This document shows, in pieces, positions 38,301 to 50,405 of a DNA stretch of 64,000 nt. The DNA is taken from assembly GCA_950106755.1 (NCBI GenBank), contig OX467082.1:49494588-49558587 (forward strand), read 5' to 3'. The stretch comes from Climacium dendroides. Its lineage: Eukaryota; Streptophyta; Bryopsida; Hypnales; Climaciaceae. Below the pieces are notes generated by a model, which saw only the letters and a program-made list of their open reading frames with translations, was not told where the DNA came from and did not search any database. The position numbers were made by a program, and so were the translations under genes. How positions within the stretch are numbered: the first letter of the stretch is position 1; the number at the start of each line of letters is the position of its first letter.

Positions 38301-39134
38301 TTATCCCATCCCTAGCTGCAAGTGCTATTGGTTCAGCTCTTGTTGATTCAAACCCTCTCTTGTTGGTTCCAGCTCTGCAATGTAAAATCCCTGAGTTAAA
38401 CTGTAAGAATTCTTGTAAAGCCATTAACCCCTAAAGAACCAAGATTTCAAACTTTCAAAATGATCGGTTAGATCGAATTACGATCAATAGAATTCTGACA
38501 GAATCAAATTTTATATCCTCAGAATCAGTGCAAGTTTCGATCAAGAGGTACGTGCAATCTAAAACAAAGAAGGTCCTCATACAACTCGCTAAGAAAAGTC
38601 ATTTGACTCGATTTGGGCCGTTTAGGGGTTCCTTGTGTCTCTTGTACAGTGGCCTTCGAATTTAAGCTGCCGTTATGACTTCCGACATGATTAGTGAACA
38701 GATTTCATCTCTATCCCTTCTCACACAGCAAACGTACCCGACTCGTCTTCATCCTCCACCAACAGTTTCGCCACCTCGGGGTTCTCCGACAACTCAGTCC
38801 CTTCAGAAAACACAGGAACAGCCGAGTTGGAGATGAGAGCTCGAAGGTCGCTCTTCACCTCTTCAACTACGGCCCCATTCTTTTTACTCTTTCCACTCCG
38901 TCGTCTCTTGAAATAAGGTTTCTTTTTCGTCCCCTCACTGGAACTCTGCCCCTCTCCTTGTCGCCCCGCAAAAGCAACGACACACAGGAACGCGGCGGAG
39001 CGGCTGGCTATGGTGATGCCCGGGGAGGTCAAACTCACGAAAGCAGATTTCTGCTTGGAAGACAGATGGTCTCCGACTCGAGACGACAGAAACTCCGTGC
39101 CGAGAACTCCAGTATTCGCCAATGCCGTCACCAT
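32302..39134 (-). CDS. SF1 (UPF1/SMUBP2-like) helicase, plant At5g35970 type, putatively plastid
   Basis: ATP-dependent superfamily 1 helicase. Ten exons: 39134-38738, 37798-37494, 37028-36959, 36843-36544, 36270-35984, 35472-34831, 34228-33839, 33515-33347, 33010-32853, 32544-32302. All junctions keep frame with GT/AG ends, giving 986 residues. Motifs: GPPGTGKT (Walker A, about 535-542), DEAA (about 693-696), QYRM, LDPAGTGSFYNEGEADIVV, SFQGREAD (about 893-900) and MNVAVTRARKH (about 924-934). An OB/SMUBP2-type N-terminal region carries PPTTISPGDMVCVR. The order and spacing match the Arabidopsis At5g35970 protein (about 960 residues) as I remember it. The N-terminus (MVTALANTGVLGTEFLSSRV) is Ser/Thr-rich with few acidic residues for its first part, compatible with a plastid transit peptide. 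Nucleic-acid substrate and role are not established by sequence. Intron 1 contains a small TTAA-type element. Confidence 0.9.
38424..38632. mobile_element. Short TTAA-type TIR element in helicase intron 1
   Basis: TTAA (38424-38427) then CCCCTAAAGAACC; the right end is GTTTAGGGG followed by TTCC, so the right target word is mutated. Core about 201 bp. It lies wholly inside the intron between helicase exons 1 and 2. Confidence 0.45.
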
Positions 39135-40363
39135 GGTCGAATTGGGGCAAGGCCAGGCAAGTGTGCGGAGGTTTTTTAACTAGAAATAGGAAGAAACCTA
39201 GAGTCGCATCATGAATTCGAATCTACCCATAGCCTTGGCAATTTGGAAGACGCCCCTCTCTTCGAACTCAAATTCGAATTCGAATCAGCTCAGTCGTTCA
39301 CATCTGAAGAAGACGAAGAAGAGCACAGCTACCATCAGCACAGCTGGCTCAAATTCCGCCCTTTCAGAACCTCATCTTATAATTCATGCAGACCTTCGAA
39401 ACTCTTCCGATTCAGCCCTCCCAATAATCCCGTCCTAGTCAGTCCCATTTCGATTCCCATCCAATGACCACATGGACCCACAACACTCACCCTCGTTCGC
39501 AGGCGAGTCCCCAAGGTGACGCCATCCTAGCCCAGAAAATGGGCAGGTGGGGAGCTCCGCTTCCGAATGTACCAGCAAAAGAGTACTCTAACGACAAAAG
39601 CACCACGCAGCGCGTCGGTTCTTACCTGGAAGCTCCGAGGAGGCCTTGAGCAACCCACCCACGAAGAAAGGGCAGTTTCGCGCCAAGCTCCACTGGAAGC
39701 CACAATCCGGAGCTGGCGAAGAAGCGAGGGACGAACGAGCGAGCAATGGAGGGGGTACAAGCAGCAAGCAGCAGCACGAAGTTCCGTTTCGTGAGTGTGG
39801 CCCAGCAGTCAGGCAGTCAAGTCGGCGCAAGTGGTGTACTGGTGTGGGATGGGCAACGCCAGCGCCGCCACTCCCTCTCCCGCCGAGATCCAACACACAA
39901 TCACACACACACACGCTTGCTTTTGCATCTTTCGTTCTTCCCCTGCACGCAGACAGGCAGGCAGGCATTTAAACCAGGCCACATCCCAGGGCCACGCAAG
40001 GCCACAACAGGAAGACCCTGACGATATGAACGCCCGGGAGACAGCACGCTGCGCATCCATGGAACCCCAAGATGCCAGGAGAGGCAGAAATGTTGCACGG
40101 TGGTAGAGAGGAGCGACGGGCTAAATATCGGGGAGTGACTGCTGTGGCACTCCATCGGCGCCACACAAGCAGCAGGGCTAGGGGGCACGGGGCCCGCGGG
40201 AGCAAATGGCCGCAGGGAGGCCACGGACCCCGCAGCCAGCCCAACCAGCGATCCTTCCTTGGCGTTGAGATGAAGCTCCCACTTCCGTCACTCACTCAGT
40301 TCCCAAGGGGACGGAGCCTGACGAAAGAGGCTTGACTTCCGTGCGGAGGAGGGGGTATAGCTA
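39135..40363 (-). promoter_or_regulatory. GC-rich upstream region of the helicase gene
   Basis: About 1.2 kb of balanced to GC-rich DNA before the helicase start codon, including an (AC)n run near 39900-39915. Several frames stay open for about 100 residues on both strands because of base composition; none has a recognisable motif. Presumed 5' UTR and promoter. Confidence 0.4.
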
Positions 40364-41099
40364 CACTAAAATTGGTAAATAGTGTTGCATCTCAAACTTA
40401 AGGACAAACAGATTATTAATAAATATTGTATTGATTCAGTGCCTTCATCACTATGTACTATAATTGTATCGATTATATGCATTTTTACGCACTAAATCAG
40501 TGCAAAAACAATGAATATCAATAGTGTACAGTTTATGTACTTTAACTATATGATTGTTGTGTCAAAAATCGTATAGCAATCATATAGTTAAAGTACATAA
40601 ACTGTACACTATTGATATTCATTGTTTTTGCACTGATTTAGTGAGTAAAAATGCACATAATCAATACAATTATAGTACGTAGCAATGAAGGCACTAAATT
40701 AGTACAATATTTGTTAATAATCCGTCTATCCATAAGTTGAAGGCACTAAATTAGTACAATATTTGTTAATAATCCATCTATCCTTAAGTTGAAGGCACTA
40801 AATTAGTACAATATTTGTTAATAATCCGTCTATCCTTAAGTTTGAGATGTGGGTGATAATTAGTGTTGTAGTGAACTGGATCATAGCCTTAACTTATTAT
40901 TTTACCATTCTAACTTTTAAAATTTGTTCCCATCTAGCACTAAATGCACTTTCATAGAAATGTTGAAATGACAAAATTTTACTATAGAGCTAAAATAGTG
41001 TTAGAATGGATAAATAATGGTTTAACACTAACCTTGCAAATCACAATTAGTGTTATTGTTGACAATTAATGTAGCCAACACTATTTACCAATTTTAGTG
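40364..41099. mobile_element. 736-bp TIR element with a large internal palindrome
   Basis: Perfect 24-bp terminal inverted repeats starting CACTAAAATTGG, with TA on both outer sides (40362-40363 and 41100-41101). Inside, a left arm (about 40392-40556) and right arm (40577-about 40735) form a near-perfect palindrome around a 20-base loop. The outer part of the right arm is a 52-bp unit present three times in tandem (40687, 40739, 40791). Non-coding. The CACTA start suggests that superfamily; the 2-bp TA duplication suggests Tc1/mariner instead. Confidence 0.75.
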
Positions 41100-41329
41100 T
41101 ACCTACAGCCAAACCGGAATATTGAGATACAAGGGGAAACTCATCGATAGTTATCTTTGGGTACTCCCACAAAAAAATTAAAGGGACTCATTGTGAAAAA
41201 TTGCAGATGTTGAAAACATGATGCAGAGCCCCTAGTCACTTCAGTAACTATTGATGTATAGAAAAGTCAGATATTTATATATAGTGTGTACCCCGAGCAC
41301 TTTAGTACTCTTCTAATTTTTTAGTTTAT

Positions 41330-41660
41330 AAAAACTTCAAAATTCAATAATTTTCACACCATGCATCCAAATGCCACAAAACTAAGCCTTATGCACCTCC
41401 TCACCCTCCTCACCAAGGGCTTTTTGATGGTACCAAGCATGTGACCAAAGGATGCACCCTTCTTCACCAAGGGGTACCAAACACGCAATTGAGGGACGCA
41501 TCTTTCTTCACCAAGGTTTTTCTAATGGTACCAAGCACACGACTAGGGACGCATTTTTCCTCACCAAGGGGTACCAAGCACGTGACTAGAGACGCACTTC
41601 TTTTCACCAAGGGCTTTCTGATAGTACCAAGCACGCGACTAGGGAACAGTACCAAGCACG
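41330..41660. repeat. Degenerate tandem array, CACCAAGGGGTACCAAGCACG type
   Basis: Five or six imperfect copies of a unit containing TTCACCAAGGG, TACCAAGCACG(C/T)GA and GGGACGCA. The same core appears in reverse orientation at 47755-48115. Confidence 0.65.
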
Positions 41661-42464
41661 TGATTGGGGACGCATGATCTAGGAGATCTCAATGTGACAA
41701 ACTAAACCAAACCAACAACCCAAGCACGTGATTGGAGGTGCACAATCCAAGAGATCTCAACGTGACAAACAAAACAAACAACCCAATTTAAGTGACAAAC
41801 AAAACAAACAACCCAAGGTATAGATTGGTTATCCTTTTGTAGCCTTGTGTTAATTGCAAATGGATAATGGTTAATTTCCACTTTGGAGTATAGATTGGTT
41901 ATTCATTTAAGGTATAGATTGATTATCCTTTTGTACCCTTGTGTTAATTGCAAATGGATAATGGTTAATTTCCACTTTGGAGGGAGGGGAGATAATTGTC
42001 AAAGTTACTTTTAGTTAGATAGACAATATTGGTTAATGCCATGGCATGACAAATATGGTAGAAGTATACAAGTCATAGCTTTTTAGGGTTACTTTTAGTT
42101 AGATAGACAATATTGGTTAATGCCATGGCATGACAAATATGGTAGAAGTATACAAGTCATAGCTTTTTAGGCTCATCTATTATGGACAATGCTTGGATGC
42201 ATTATTCATTGAGAAAGATTCTTTGTGTGGACAATGCTTGAATGCATTATTCATTGAGAAAAATTCTTTGTTTGTACTTCTTATTCACTCATCTCTCTTC
42301 CTTTCTAAATGATTCTTTGTTTGCACCTTCTTGATTCACTCATCTCTCTTCCTTATTTAGAGAGAAGTATCAAAAAGAGAAGTGCCAAAGCTAACCACAA
42401 TACATCTCTCTTCCTTATTTAGAGAGAAGTGTCAAAAAGAGAAGTGCCAAAGCTAACCACAATA
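41657..42464. repeat. Chain of consecutive tandem doublets
   Basis: Six different units, each present twice in a row: about 41657/41724 (67 bp), 41818/41911 (about 72 bp), 42004/42088 (84 bp, nearly perfect), 42183/42228 (45 bp), about 42262/42311 (49 bp) and 42341/42403 (62 bp). Neighbouring doublets abut or overlap. Confidence 0.75.
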
Positions 42465-43690
42465 CGTGAATCTATGAGAGTGGAATGGATCCCAATGAAA
42501 AATTCACATTTATATTGAATAAAATATTCATTATTAGAAAAAGATGATTTTTTTTTATACTTCATCATTTTTATGTTTGCACACATTGAACTCAATTTGT
42601 CTAACAAATTTTCCTCATACTAAAAAATGATAAAGTAGGTTAGGTCGTCATCATATTTGGCCTAAAGATCACAGTGCCAGCAAAAAAGCATCGTCTTGAA
42701 AACAACAATACATTTCATGAGCTGCAGCATAAGACCAAGTACCCTCGCTGGATCTGGGTATTAAACAGCACTCGTTTTACTCTACTTTTGAGAACGCTAC
42801 CAAGTTATGCATTCCAATGAGGCTGGCATAAAGCACTCGTTTTACTTGCAAAAATTTCCAGCGTCCCTGGGTTGAGAACCACTTTATTCATATTAATCAA
42901 GTAGGCGCTTTAGCAAGTAAACAGAACAATGCACATCGAAGGCAACTTGCAAGAAAATCTAATTTCTCGTATAAATGCTGAGGGAGGAGAGATAAAGAAC
43001 AATTTTTCAATTTTACCTAGGTGTGGATACACACTCAGCAGTAACATTACGATAATTCCCATCCAATTATTACATCATGATACAGCGCCCTTCGGGTTGA
43101 TCTGTCTCCGGCAATCTGCAAAAGAGGAGGGACCGTCATTCATTTATGATCCTAAATGGAAGGCAAACCTGCAAAAAGATGGAACCAAAGAAAGAAAAAG
43201 AAAATACCAGAACTATATTGCGGTACTGAAACATTGAATTGGCAGCTACAGTAAGTTGGACGCTGCTGGCAACGGATTAAATCTAAGCAGCAACTGCATC
43301 TGTCTAATTTGTGGGTCAGGACAACAATAAGACACTAACCCAGACGTGTTTGTCTATAATATTCTTAAAGGATAGGCACGCATACCTCGATGGAGAAAAT
43401 CCCCTCGACTGCCGCAATTGAGGCACTCTAGATGCTTGCCTATGCACAAGCGCCCCTTGAATTTCTGATCAAGGCTACTCCGCAATAAAGAGAAGAAAAT
43501 GCAGTCTGCTCCAAATTCAACTCTAATATTTTCATGTCCATGCCAATACCAGATATCCTCTACGGTACCCGATAAGTTTCTCTAGGAACCTGCTTCAAGC
43601 GTATGGGCTCCCGGCACATGCAGAAAAAAGTAGTCCGCATTTACAGGAGCAGAGAGAGCTGGAGGATTTTCACCAAAGACTAACAACTTT
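42465..43690. other. 3' flank of the AP-3 delta gene
   Basis: Probably holds the AP-3 delta 3' UTR in its part near 43.6 kb. A 102-residue plus frame at 42929-43237 has no recognisable domain. Otherwise nothing identified. Confidence 0.4.
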
Positions 43691-46670
43691 CTAGAGGAGA
43701 AAATCAGGAATCGGGCCTGTATTCTGGGGCGCGGAAACAGGGCTTTTGTCCTGACGTCGGTTGTGCCGATGAGAAGATCGATGTTTGTGTTTCTTTCTGT
43801 GTGTCTTTTCGCTGAGTTGGAATGTACCTTCCTTGTCATTTTCACTACTAGACCCGTCCTTGTTCGGTAAAACCAGTATCTCGTGCTTTGAGGGTCTATG
43901 TCTGCTCCTCCTGTGCTCCTTATGACCGATATCTGATGTTTGCCTGCCAACTTCGTTACCCAAACCATCACCCGTATCACCTCCCCCTTCATCAGCCTCC
44001 CTGGGACCAGTCTTTTCTCTGTTCTTCACAGACCGATGGCTATGCCAAGACTTCCTTGAAGAGGACGCAGCAAGAGAACTCTCTAAACCGTCAGCAGGAT
44101 TGTGACCCTTGTTCCCGTCTGCAGAAAGTGCATCTCGTATTGCAGTAAACACCAACTCATCCTTCAACCCTTTTTTGCTCACAGATACTGAAACTCCAGG
44201 CAAATCATCTTCGTCATCCAACGCAACAACTACTGGCCTGCGTGCCTTCCCTTGTCGGGGCTTAGCCCGCAACAGGGAACTATCATTGAAAATAGATGAA
44301 TCAGATGGTACGTGAGACGCAGCTTCCGTGGATGCTGTAAGCTGAGGGGGCGGATAATCCACAGAGGGTGCATCACTTGGCAAATAAAAACTCTCATGTC
44401 TATGACGATGCTGCTGTAACAACGCAGCACTTGAATCTACAGCAGAAGAATTTTCTTTACTTGGTGGTTGGAAGTTGAACTCAGCTTCCCATTCCCGATA
44501 AGTAGTGCTAGATCTTGCCTCTCCAGCGTGCAGGAACACATCATCATTGCTGTCAACAGGACCTAGAGCATCAAGATTCTCTTCGGTTGAAAGACCGTTA
44601 GGTAAAGAAACTCTCCCCTGCGCATGCACAGAAACCGGTCCCAATTCTAATGAAAACACCTCGCTCAGGGCAGTTAACGTTTCAAAACCTTCCTTCATTC
44701 TCACTGCATTTTGGGGATCCTCAAACGGTTGAATCAATCCCAGTACATTACACGCCCTCTCCTGCACTTCCATGTCCACGCTACTCACCAAAGGAGACAC
44801 ATTCTCTTTTATCAACTCCACCGCCGCATGCAATGACCCTCCATCACCAGGCCCACCAGATTCCTCTTGCTCAGGGACTTGTGACTTTCCAAGAGATTTG
44901 CTGTTGGCATATGATACAAAAACCTTCAAGACCCCTTGAAGATAGACCGCATGTACCGAGAAAGGCAGAAGACGAGTGCGAGGTTGGAGAAGAGCCTCCA
45001 AGATTTCATAAGGTCCAAGAGGTGCTCGTTCAATGTATTCTCCAACTATCCAAGCTGCCGCACAAAGCACACTTCGCAATGCAGGTCTCCCAAGGAAGGC
45101 AGGGTCGACAAGAAGGCCACGTGAAACTCTCACCACATCTGTCCGTACAGATTCCACCCGGAGTGCAATGTCTACAAGCTGGCGACCTACTTCATCTCCA
45201 TGTTCACTGTGGGGAATGCGAGCGATGTCCGCCAAAACTGATACGTACCAGCCAAAATCAGACACGAGCTCATACCGAACCCGGCTACATGTCTGAAGTA
45301 TTGACGACACTAGTTCGTTGCAGAAGTCCGCGTCTGCTGACTGCGCATAGCGAAGTAAAACCTGCAGAGCAAAGTCGAAATTGGTGTTAATACACACTTG
45401 AGGCGTTTGAGAATCTGGAGCCTGTGAACCTGGCCACCCAATTCGCATTGCGAACAAAACTATGCATACTACCAGCATAACAACACTGGTCAATAATGCG
45501 AAACCCCCAAAGCGATGCAAATTTTGATCCAAACCTCTATTATTTATTGATTCGCACCTGCACTGTCTCCTCAACATTGCTTTCAGAAACCATTCCCATA
45601 ATCAGAACGAGAGCGCTCCTCTGTATGCTTAGATCCCCGTCGTTCAGACACTTGATAATGACTTCCTTACTTGATTCCAGAGCCCATGGATGTGAATTCA
45701 TCAAGGCAGCAAGCGCTTTCAGTCCCAAGTACTTCAAATTCGGATCCCCAAGCGCCATGTTTTCCCTCAGTTTCTCCACGCATAGCTTAACAGCTCCCTC
45801 ATGCTCAATCAACCCAAGCGTCACTGTGCGGATGCATTCAAACAGCAGTGATTTCGCATGCGTCTTCCTCATGTGATCACACAAAGGCCCTGCTATTTTG
45901 CGACCCAAGCGGGGTTCCAGGGGAGTCAAAGCGCCAAAGATTTTCACCAGCTTAATTGAGAGCCAATTGTTGATGGAGTTTTCGAATAGTCTATAAAACT
46001 CGGGTGCAAGAGGAAGATACGCCCGAGGATCTCTTAAAGTAAGTTCACACAAAACGCTTACTGCAGCACACACTACCTGTGGATCCGCGTCCTCCATCTT
46101 CTCCACAAGCCGTTTAAAAGCGACCCTGATGGCATCAGGGAACCTCACAAAAACCCTTAATAACACTAGGGTAGCCTTCTTACGTAGAAAACTCCGGCTA
46201 CTGGCCATCAAGGTGAATACTTCCGGGGTCAGGGCAGCCGCCAGATCCGCATTCAAAATCCGCGACAGGCATTCGATGGCCATGCTTGTCTCATACTCGT
46301 TCTTACTTCCCATGTCCTTTCTAAGTAAGTTTGTAGTGAGGACCAAAACATCAGTTCCTTCATGAAAGCTCTGTGCCGCCGCGAGGTAGCCCACTTTTTT
46401 GTGCGCAAATTTGGGCATGGTCATAACTTCCACTACGTGAAACGATGCCCACGACATGTCGGCTCCGCAGGCCATCTGCAAGTATGTAAGTTTCTGAAGA
46501 GCAGTCACCTTGATAACAGGGTCCGTGGACTTCATCTCCTTCCGAACCTCCTCCAACGCTTTCGCCAAGTATCGCGACTCGCCTATCATTTGCAGCCGCA
46601 AGCCTTTCACCAGATCGTCCAATGTCCTTTGAAACAAGGACTCCATCATTGCCGACGCCGCCATAGCCAT
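43691..46670 (-). CDS. AP3D: AP-3 adaptor complex subunit delta
   Basis: Large subunit of the AP-3 coat adaptor, which sorts cargo from endosome/Golgi membranes to the vacuole. Exon 1 46670-45558 and exon 2 45361-43691, separated by a 196-bp phase-0 GT/AG intron, encode 927 residues. Exon 1 is the alpha-solenoid adaptin trunk: LFQRTLDDLVKGLRLQ, CLSRILNADLA, LTPEVFTLM, LPLAPEFYRLFE, DPNLKYLGLKALAAL. Exon 2 continues with ADFCNELVSSIL, VSDFGWYVSVLADIARIPH and EALLQPRTRLLP, then a long polar linker, a basic HRKKHKHRSSHRHNRR stretch and the C-terminus IPDFLL, as in plant AP-3 delta. I place the start at the ATG opening MAMAASAMMESLFQR because the Arabidopsis protein begins about there; an in-frame ATG at 46706 would add 12 residues, but those bases read like a leader. 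Slightly longer than the Arabidopsis protein (869), mainly in the linker. Confidence 0.93.
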
Positions 46671-47634
46671 CCCAATTTCCCCGAACCCTAAATAACTGAT
46701 GGCCACCTGTTCCTCCGACGCGCAGCACGGAATCGATACTAAACAGACGGTATATCATCTGAAGATCACATGCTGATTAAAACACTCGCTCTGCCCTGCT
46801 TCCACCAACGTAAAAACATCGCAGCATTCGATGACCTGCGCGTCACCACGAAATGTAAGCGAAGATAAAAGACGAAAGGCAAATAGAAACATTGCAATTC
46901 AGAAACTCTACACTGAACCCTAGAAACCTCAATCAGGTAAACTCTCATGACCAAAAAAAGAGAACATAAAATCAACCCTAGCAGAGGATCGCACACTCCA
47001 ATGAAAACATCGCCCTACGCTAGGAAACTCACCAAGACCTCCAATATGACCAAGACACTCTCACAAAGGAGCTTCAAAGGACCTTGCCCAAAAAAGGGCT
47101 GTGAAACCAATAATAAACTAAGATGGCTCAAGACGTCCGCAGGAATAGCGCTCAACACTACCAGTTTCGTGATTGCATCTGATCAACTCTGAACTTCAGC
47201 GATTCCCAACACAACCCGCAGTCCCAGACAGAAAATCGAGTTCTCGAGCTAGCCGACGAAGGAATCCAGCGTACCACCCCGAAAGACCCTCCAGGAACCT
47301 AAACCGACCGCCTGAAGACCGTGGAATGAAGCAATTGGAGATTCCACTTTTCACTTCCAAAAAACTGAAAGAGGACTGAAGATTCATCAAAACCAGATGG
47401 CAGTGCAGGCGGACGCACGCGCCCAGCCAGCATCAGTGCACTTCAGAGTTGATCTACCGGTATTCACCTCGACGGATGGCAAGCTGCGTCGCGATTCCAG
47501 AGCTGAAGAAACGGTGAGCGCTTGGGTGCTCGGTGAGCGCGGCGATAGGTGAAGACCGCGGTCCGGGAGAGGTACTATGATGAGAACTGAAGAAACGCAG
47601 AATTATTAAATAATCTCTTCTATTAAGACAGGTG
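46671..47634 (-). promoter_or_regulatory. Upstream region of the AP-3 delta gene
   Basis: Presumed 5' UTR and promoter. Base composition is more balanced than in the surrounding intergenic DNA. No separate gene or clear TATA box was identified. Confidence 0.35.
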
Positions 47635-47731
47635 TTTTGTTTTGTTTTGTTTTGTTATGTTTTGTTATGTTTTGTTATGTTTTGTTTTGTTTTGTTTTGT
47701 TTTGTTTTGTTTTGTTTTGTTTTGTTTTGTT
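47635..47731. repeat. (TTTTG)n microsatellite
   Basis: Roughly 19 copies of TTTTG with occasional TTATG variants. It keeps frames open on both strands, giving spurious Phe/Cys-rich or Lys/Gln-rich peptides. Confidence 0.9.
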
Positions 47732-47754
47732 TGTCATGTTGAGATCTCCCGTCC

Positions 47755-48115
47755 CGGACCATGCATCCCCCAGTCGCGTGCTTGGTACCATCGGAAAGCT
47801 CTTGGCGAAGAGGGGTGCACAGGCTTGGTTTCATGGCATTCCGACTCATGGTGTGAAAGTTATTGAATTTTGAAGTATTTTTATGAACTAAAAAATTACA
47901 AAATTACTTTTACTTTTGTTTTGACTGTGGCAACAGCATAGGGTACACATACTTGGTATCGTCAGAAAGCCCTCGGCGAGGAGGGGTGCACAAGCTTGGT
48001 TTCATGGCATTCCAACTCACGATGAGAAAGTTATGCATTTTTGAGTTGTTTTTGCTTCTAAAAAAATTAAAAAAATTACTTATACTTTTGTTTTGATTGT
48101 GGCAACGCCATAGGG
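47755..48115. repeat. Inverted copies of the 41.3-kb repeat family
   Basis: Two tandem copies of a segment containing GTGCTTGGTACCATCGGAAA, GAGGGGTGCACA and TTTCATGGCATTCC. This is the reverse complement of the family at 41330-41450, and the tail TTTTGATTGTGGCAACGCCA matches the reverse complement of about 9.66-9.69 kb. Confidence 0.65.
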
Positions 48116-48265
48116 CACCCTAGTTAACACTGAAAGCACGGGTCTCCAGTATGACTCTATTTCAACAAAATTCTGCTTCATTTGTTTAAAAAAAAGCCCT
48201 TCAAAGTTCATGTCTTTGTATCCTCCCATTTAGGAACTATTTATGCTTGGAATTTTATTTATTTA

Positions 48266-48814
48266 CTAGCGGTTGGCACTTGCTTTGCTACGCATTAACA
48301 ATATTGACATCTTCATACAATATCCTTTAAAAATACATATATTGTACAATAGAAAGTAATTAAAGAAAATCTTTATATCATTATTTTCACAAAAAAATCT
48401 TTGCAAACATGAAAACATTGCAAGGACACCACCACTTGATAAATTTCTTCACTCACAAACAATATTGACCAAAATTGAAGAATTGAAATGCAAATTTGTC
48501 AAATTGCAAAGACTTTGTGAATACTTTGTTGTAGAATCCAAAATTGCTTCAATCTAACAAAGCTTCAAATCATTTGGTAGTAAGAAAAGAACATTAAAAT
48601 TGAGAACATTCAAAGCTTAGAAAATTATAGAATTGTGGAAGTAAAATGAAGTGTGAAGCCAAGAAATATGAAACCTCTGTAATATCACTATACCTCTGCA
48701 ATATTATATTTTTACACTGTGATATTACAGAGGTGAAATGGACGTTGAAACTATATAATATCACACAATGTAAAATGTGATATAACGGAAGACCTTATGA
48801 TTTTAGTAGTATGA
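48266..48814 (-). mobile_element. Non-autonomous Helitron, copy 2 (shorter)
   Basis: On the minus strand it starts TCATACTACTAAAATCATAA and ends GCCAACCGCTAG, inserted between A and T. 549 bp. It lacks the internal inverted copy of the 3' end seen in the other two. Confidence 0.78.
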
Positions 48815-50405
48815 TGATAGTTATCCAGAGATGTCATGACATGTCTTCTAGAAGTCTTGAAAAAAATTCAATTTTTTCCGTGAGAATTGAAAGTACCATC
48901 AATTTTTGATTAAAAAGCAAAAAAAAATTCATATCTAATACATACAATTATGCTAAAAAACTTTGAATATTTCTCCCGCGGGTGTATATTATATTGTTTA
49001 ACAACATGGTGAAAGAAAAATTTTACCTTGTCATATGTATTAAAATTTTTAAAATCAATACTCCATGGCAATAGGTCCCAAGTTCAAATTGCAATAAAAA
49101 GTTGAATTTTACAAATTTACAAATTTTCAACTTAGAGTAGAAACTAAAATTCATAAGCTTCAAAAGTTGCCAAAATACACACTACTTAGGAAAGTCAAAA
49201 AATATCACAAGAAGAGAGCATACATCATCTTTCATAAAATCGGGTTCAAGCAATTTCTATAAAACATTGGATAAAAATGCATTTGCGGAAATTGGGTTCA
49301 AACAATTTCCGTAAAACATTGGATAAAAATGCATTTGATATAAACATCTATGAGACATCACAAAGTTTAAATCCTATGGTTTGTCAAGAGTTATTATGTG
49401 GTTATTGTTGTTTCATGAGTTTGCACGTTAATTACAATTTATCACATCATTACGATGCATTACTTCGTATCTTTACGATGCAGTTGCAAGTAATGTATAG
49501 TAATGATGCAATAAATTGTAATTAACTGTAATTAACATACGAACAACATGAAACATGATATTTGTTAACAAACTATAGGGTCTAAACTTTGTGATGAACC
49601 TCCATTAGATCATCTAAAGGACATAAGACATCTTTTAAGACATTTCAAGGTTAAATTACAACACATTTTCATTGTTCCAAATGGACCCTTGGCTTTCCCT
49701 TCAACTAGTAAAAAATAAATAGAATAATGATAATAATGTTGGTCTTAAGACCATTGTGATCCAAGTACTCCACTAGCAGTTATTTTAAATATTTGGAAGT
49801 AAGACCTATTACAAGGTACATTTTAAATGTTTGGAACTAATAATTTAAAAAATATTCAAGTTACTATACCATAACATATTTGAAGTATACTATATTAAAA
49901 CTATTATATAATGTATTAAAATGATCCACAATATATAATTTATAAATCTATACAAGGGTACCTAGTCTAAATGGAAGGGGAAAAATATGTATAAGGAATT
50001 TCTATTTTCCATTTGCAAATAGGCAAAATGATTAACATCTCATTTTGGATTGGACATGTATATAGTCAATTTATTTTTTCTAAATAGGAACTATCATTGT
50101 TCTATATTCTAAATTCTAAACTTTGAAACTAGTCTATTTGATAGTACCATTTGTCAATTTTGGGACCCTAAACCACTACAATCATAAATGCATAATTCAT
50201 GCTTAGCCAATATAATACTACTTATAGGATATTCAATTTTTGTGGATTTTTTTCCTATTGTATATGTATAATTTATTTGAATGAATTTTTTGATATATGA
50301 TGTTTGTGTGTGTGATGTTCATGTGGGTTGTGGTCAACAGTAATTGTGTTTAATAGTACATGTATTGATCAACTCTAAGACCATGTATATATTTTTGAAT
50401 TATAA
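48815..50405. other. Repeat-rich intergenic DNA with a foldback
   Basis: A 58-bp unit is duplicated at about 49222-49337 (CATTGGATAAAAATGCATTT twice). Next to it, about 49350-49610 forms an imperfect palindrome with arms near 120 nt centred at about 49478. The remainder is AT-rich without genes. Confidence 0.6.

Noticed and set aside
40687..40842. CRISPR-like regularly spaced repeats
   Set aside because: The 52-bp units are directly tandem with no unique spacers, and the genome is eukaryotic.
42929..43237. 102-residue plus-strand frame downstream of AP-3 delta
   Set aside because: No domain recognised, no splice partners, and it overlaps the expected 3' flank of an opposite-strand gene.
46671..46706. 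Using the ATG at 46706 as the AP-3 delta start
   Set aside because: The 12 extra residues have no counterpart in the Arabidopsis protein and the bases (TTTAGGGTTCGGGG) look like a leader; not excluded.
47637..47873. Phe/Cys-rich frames near 47.7 kb
   Set aside because: Translation of the (TTTTG)n microsatellite.
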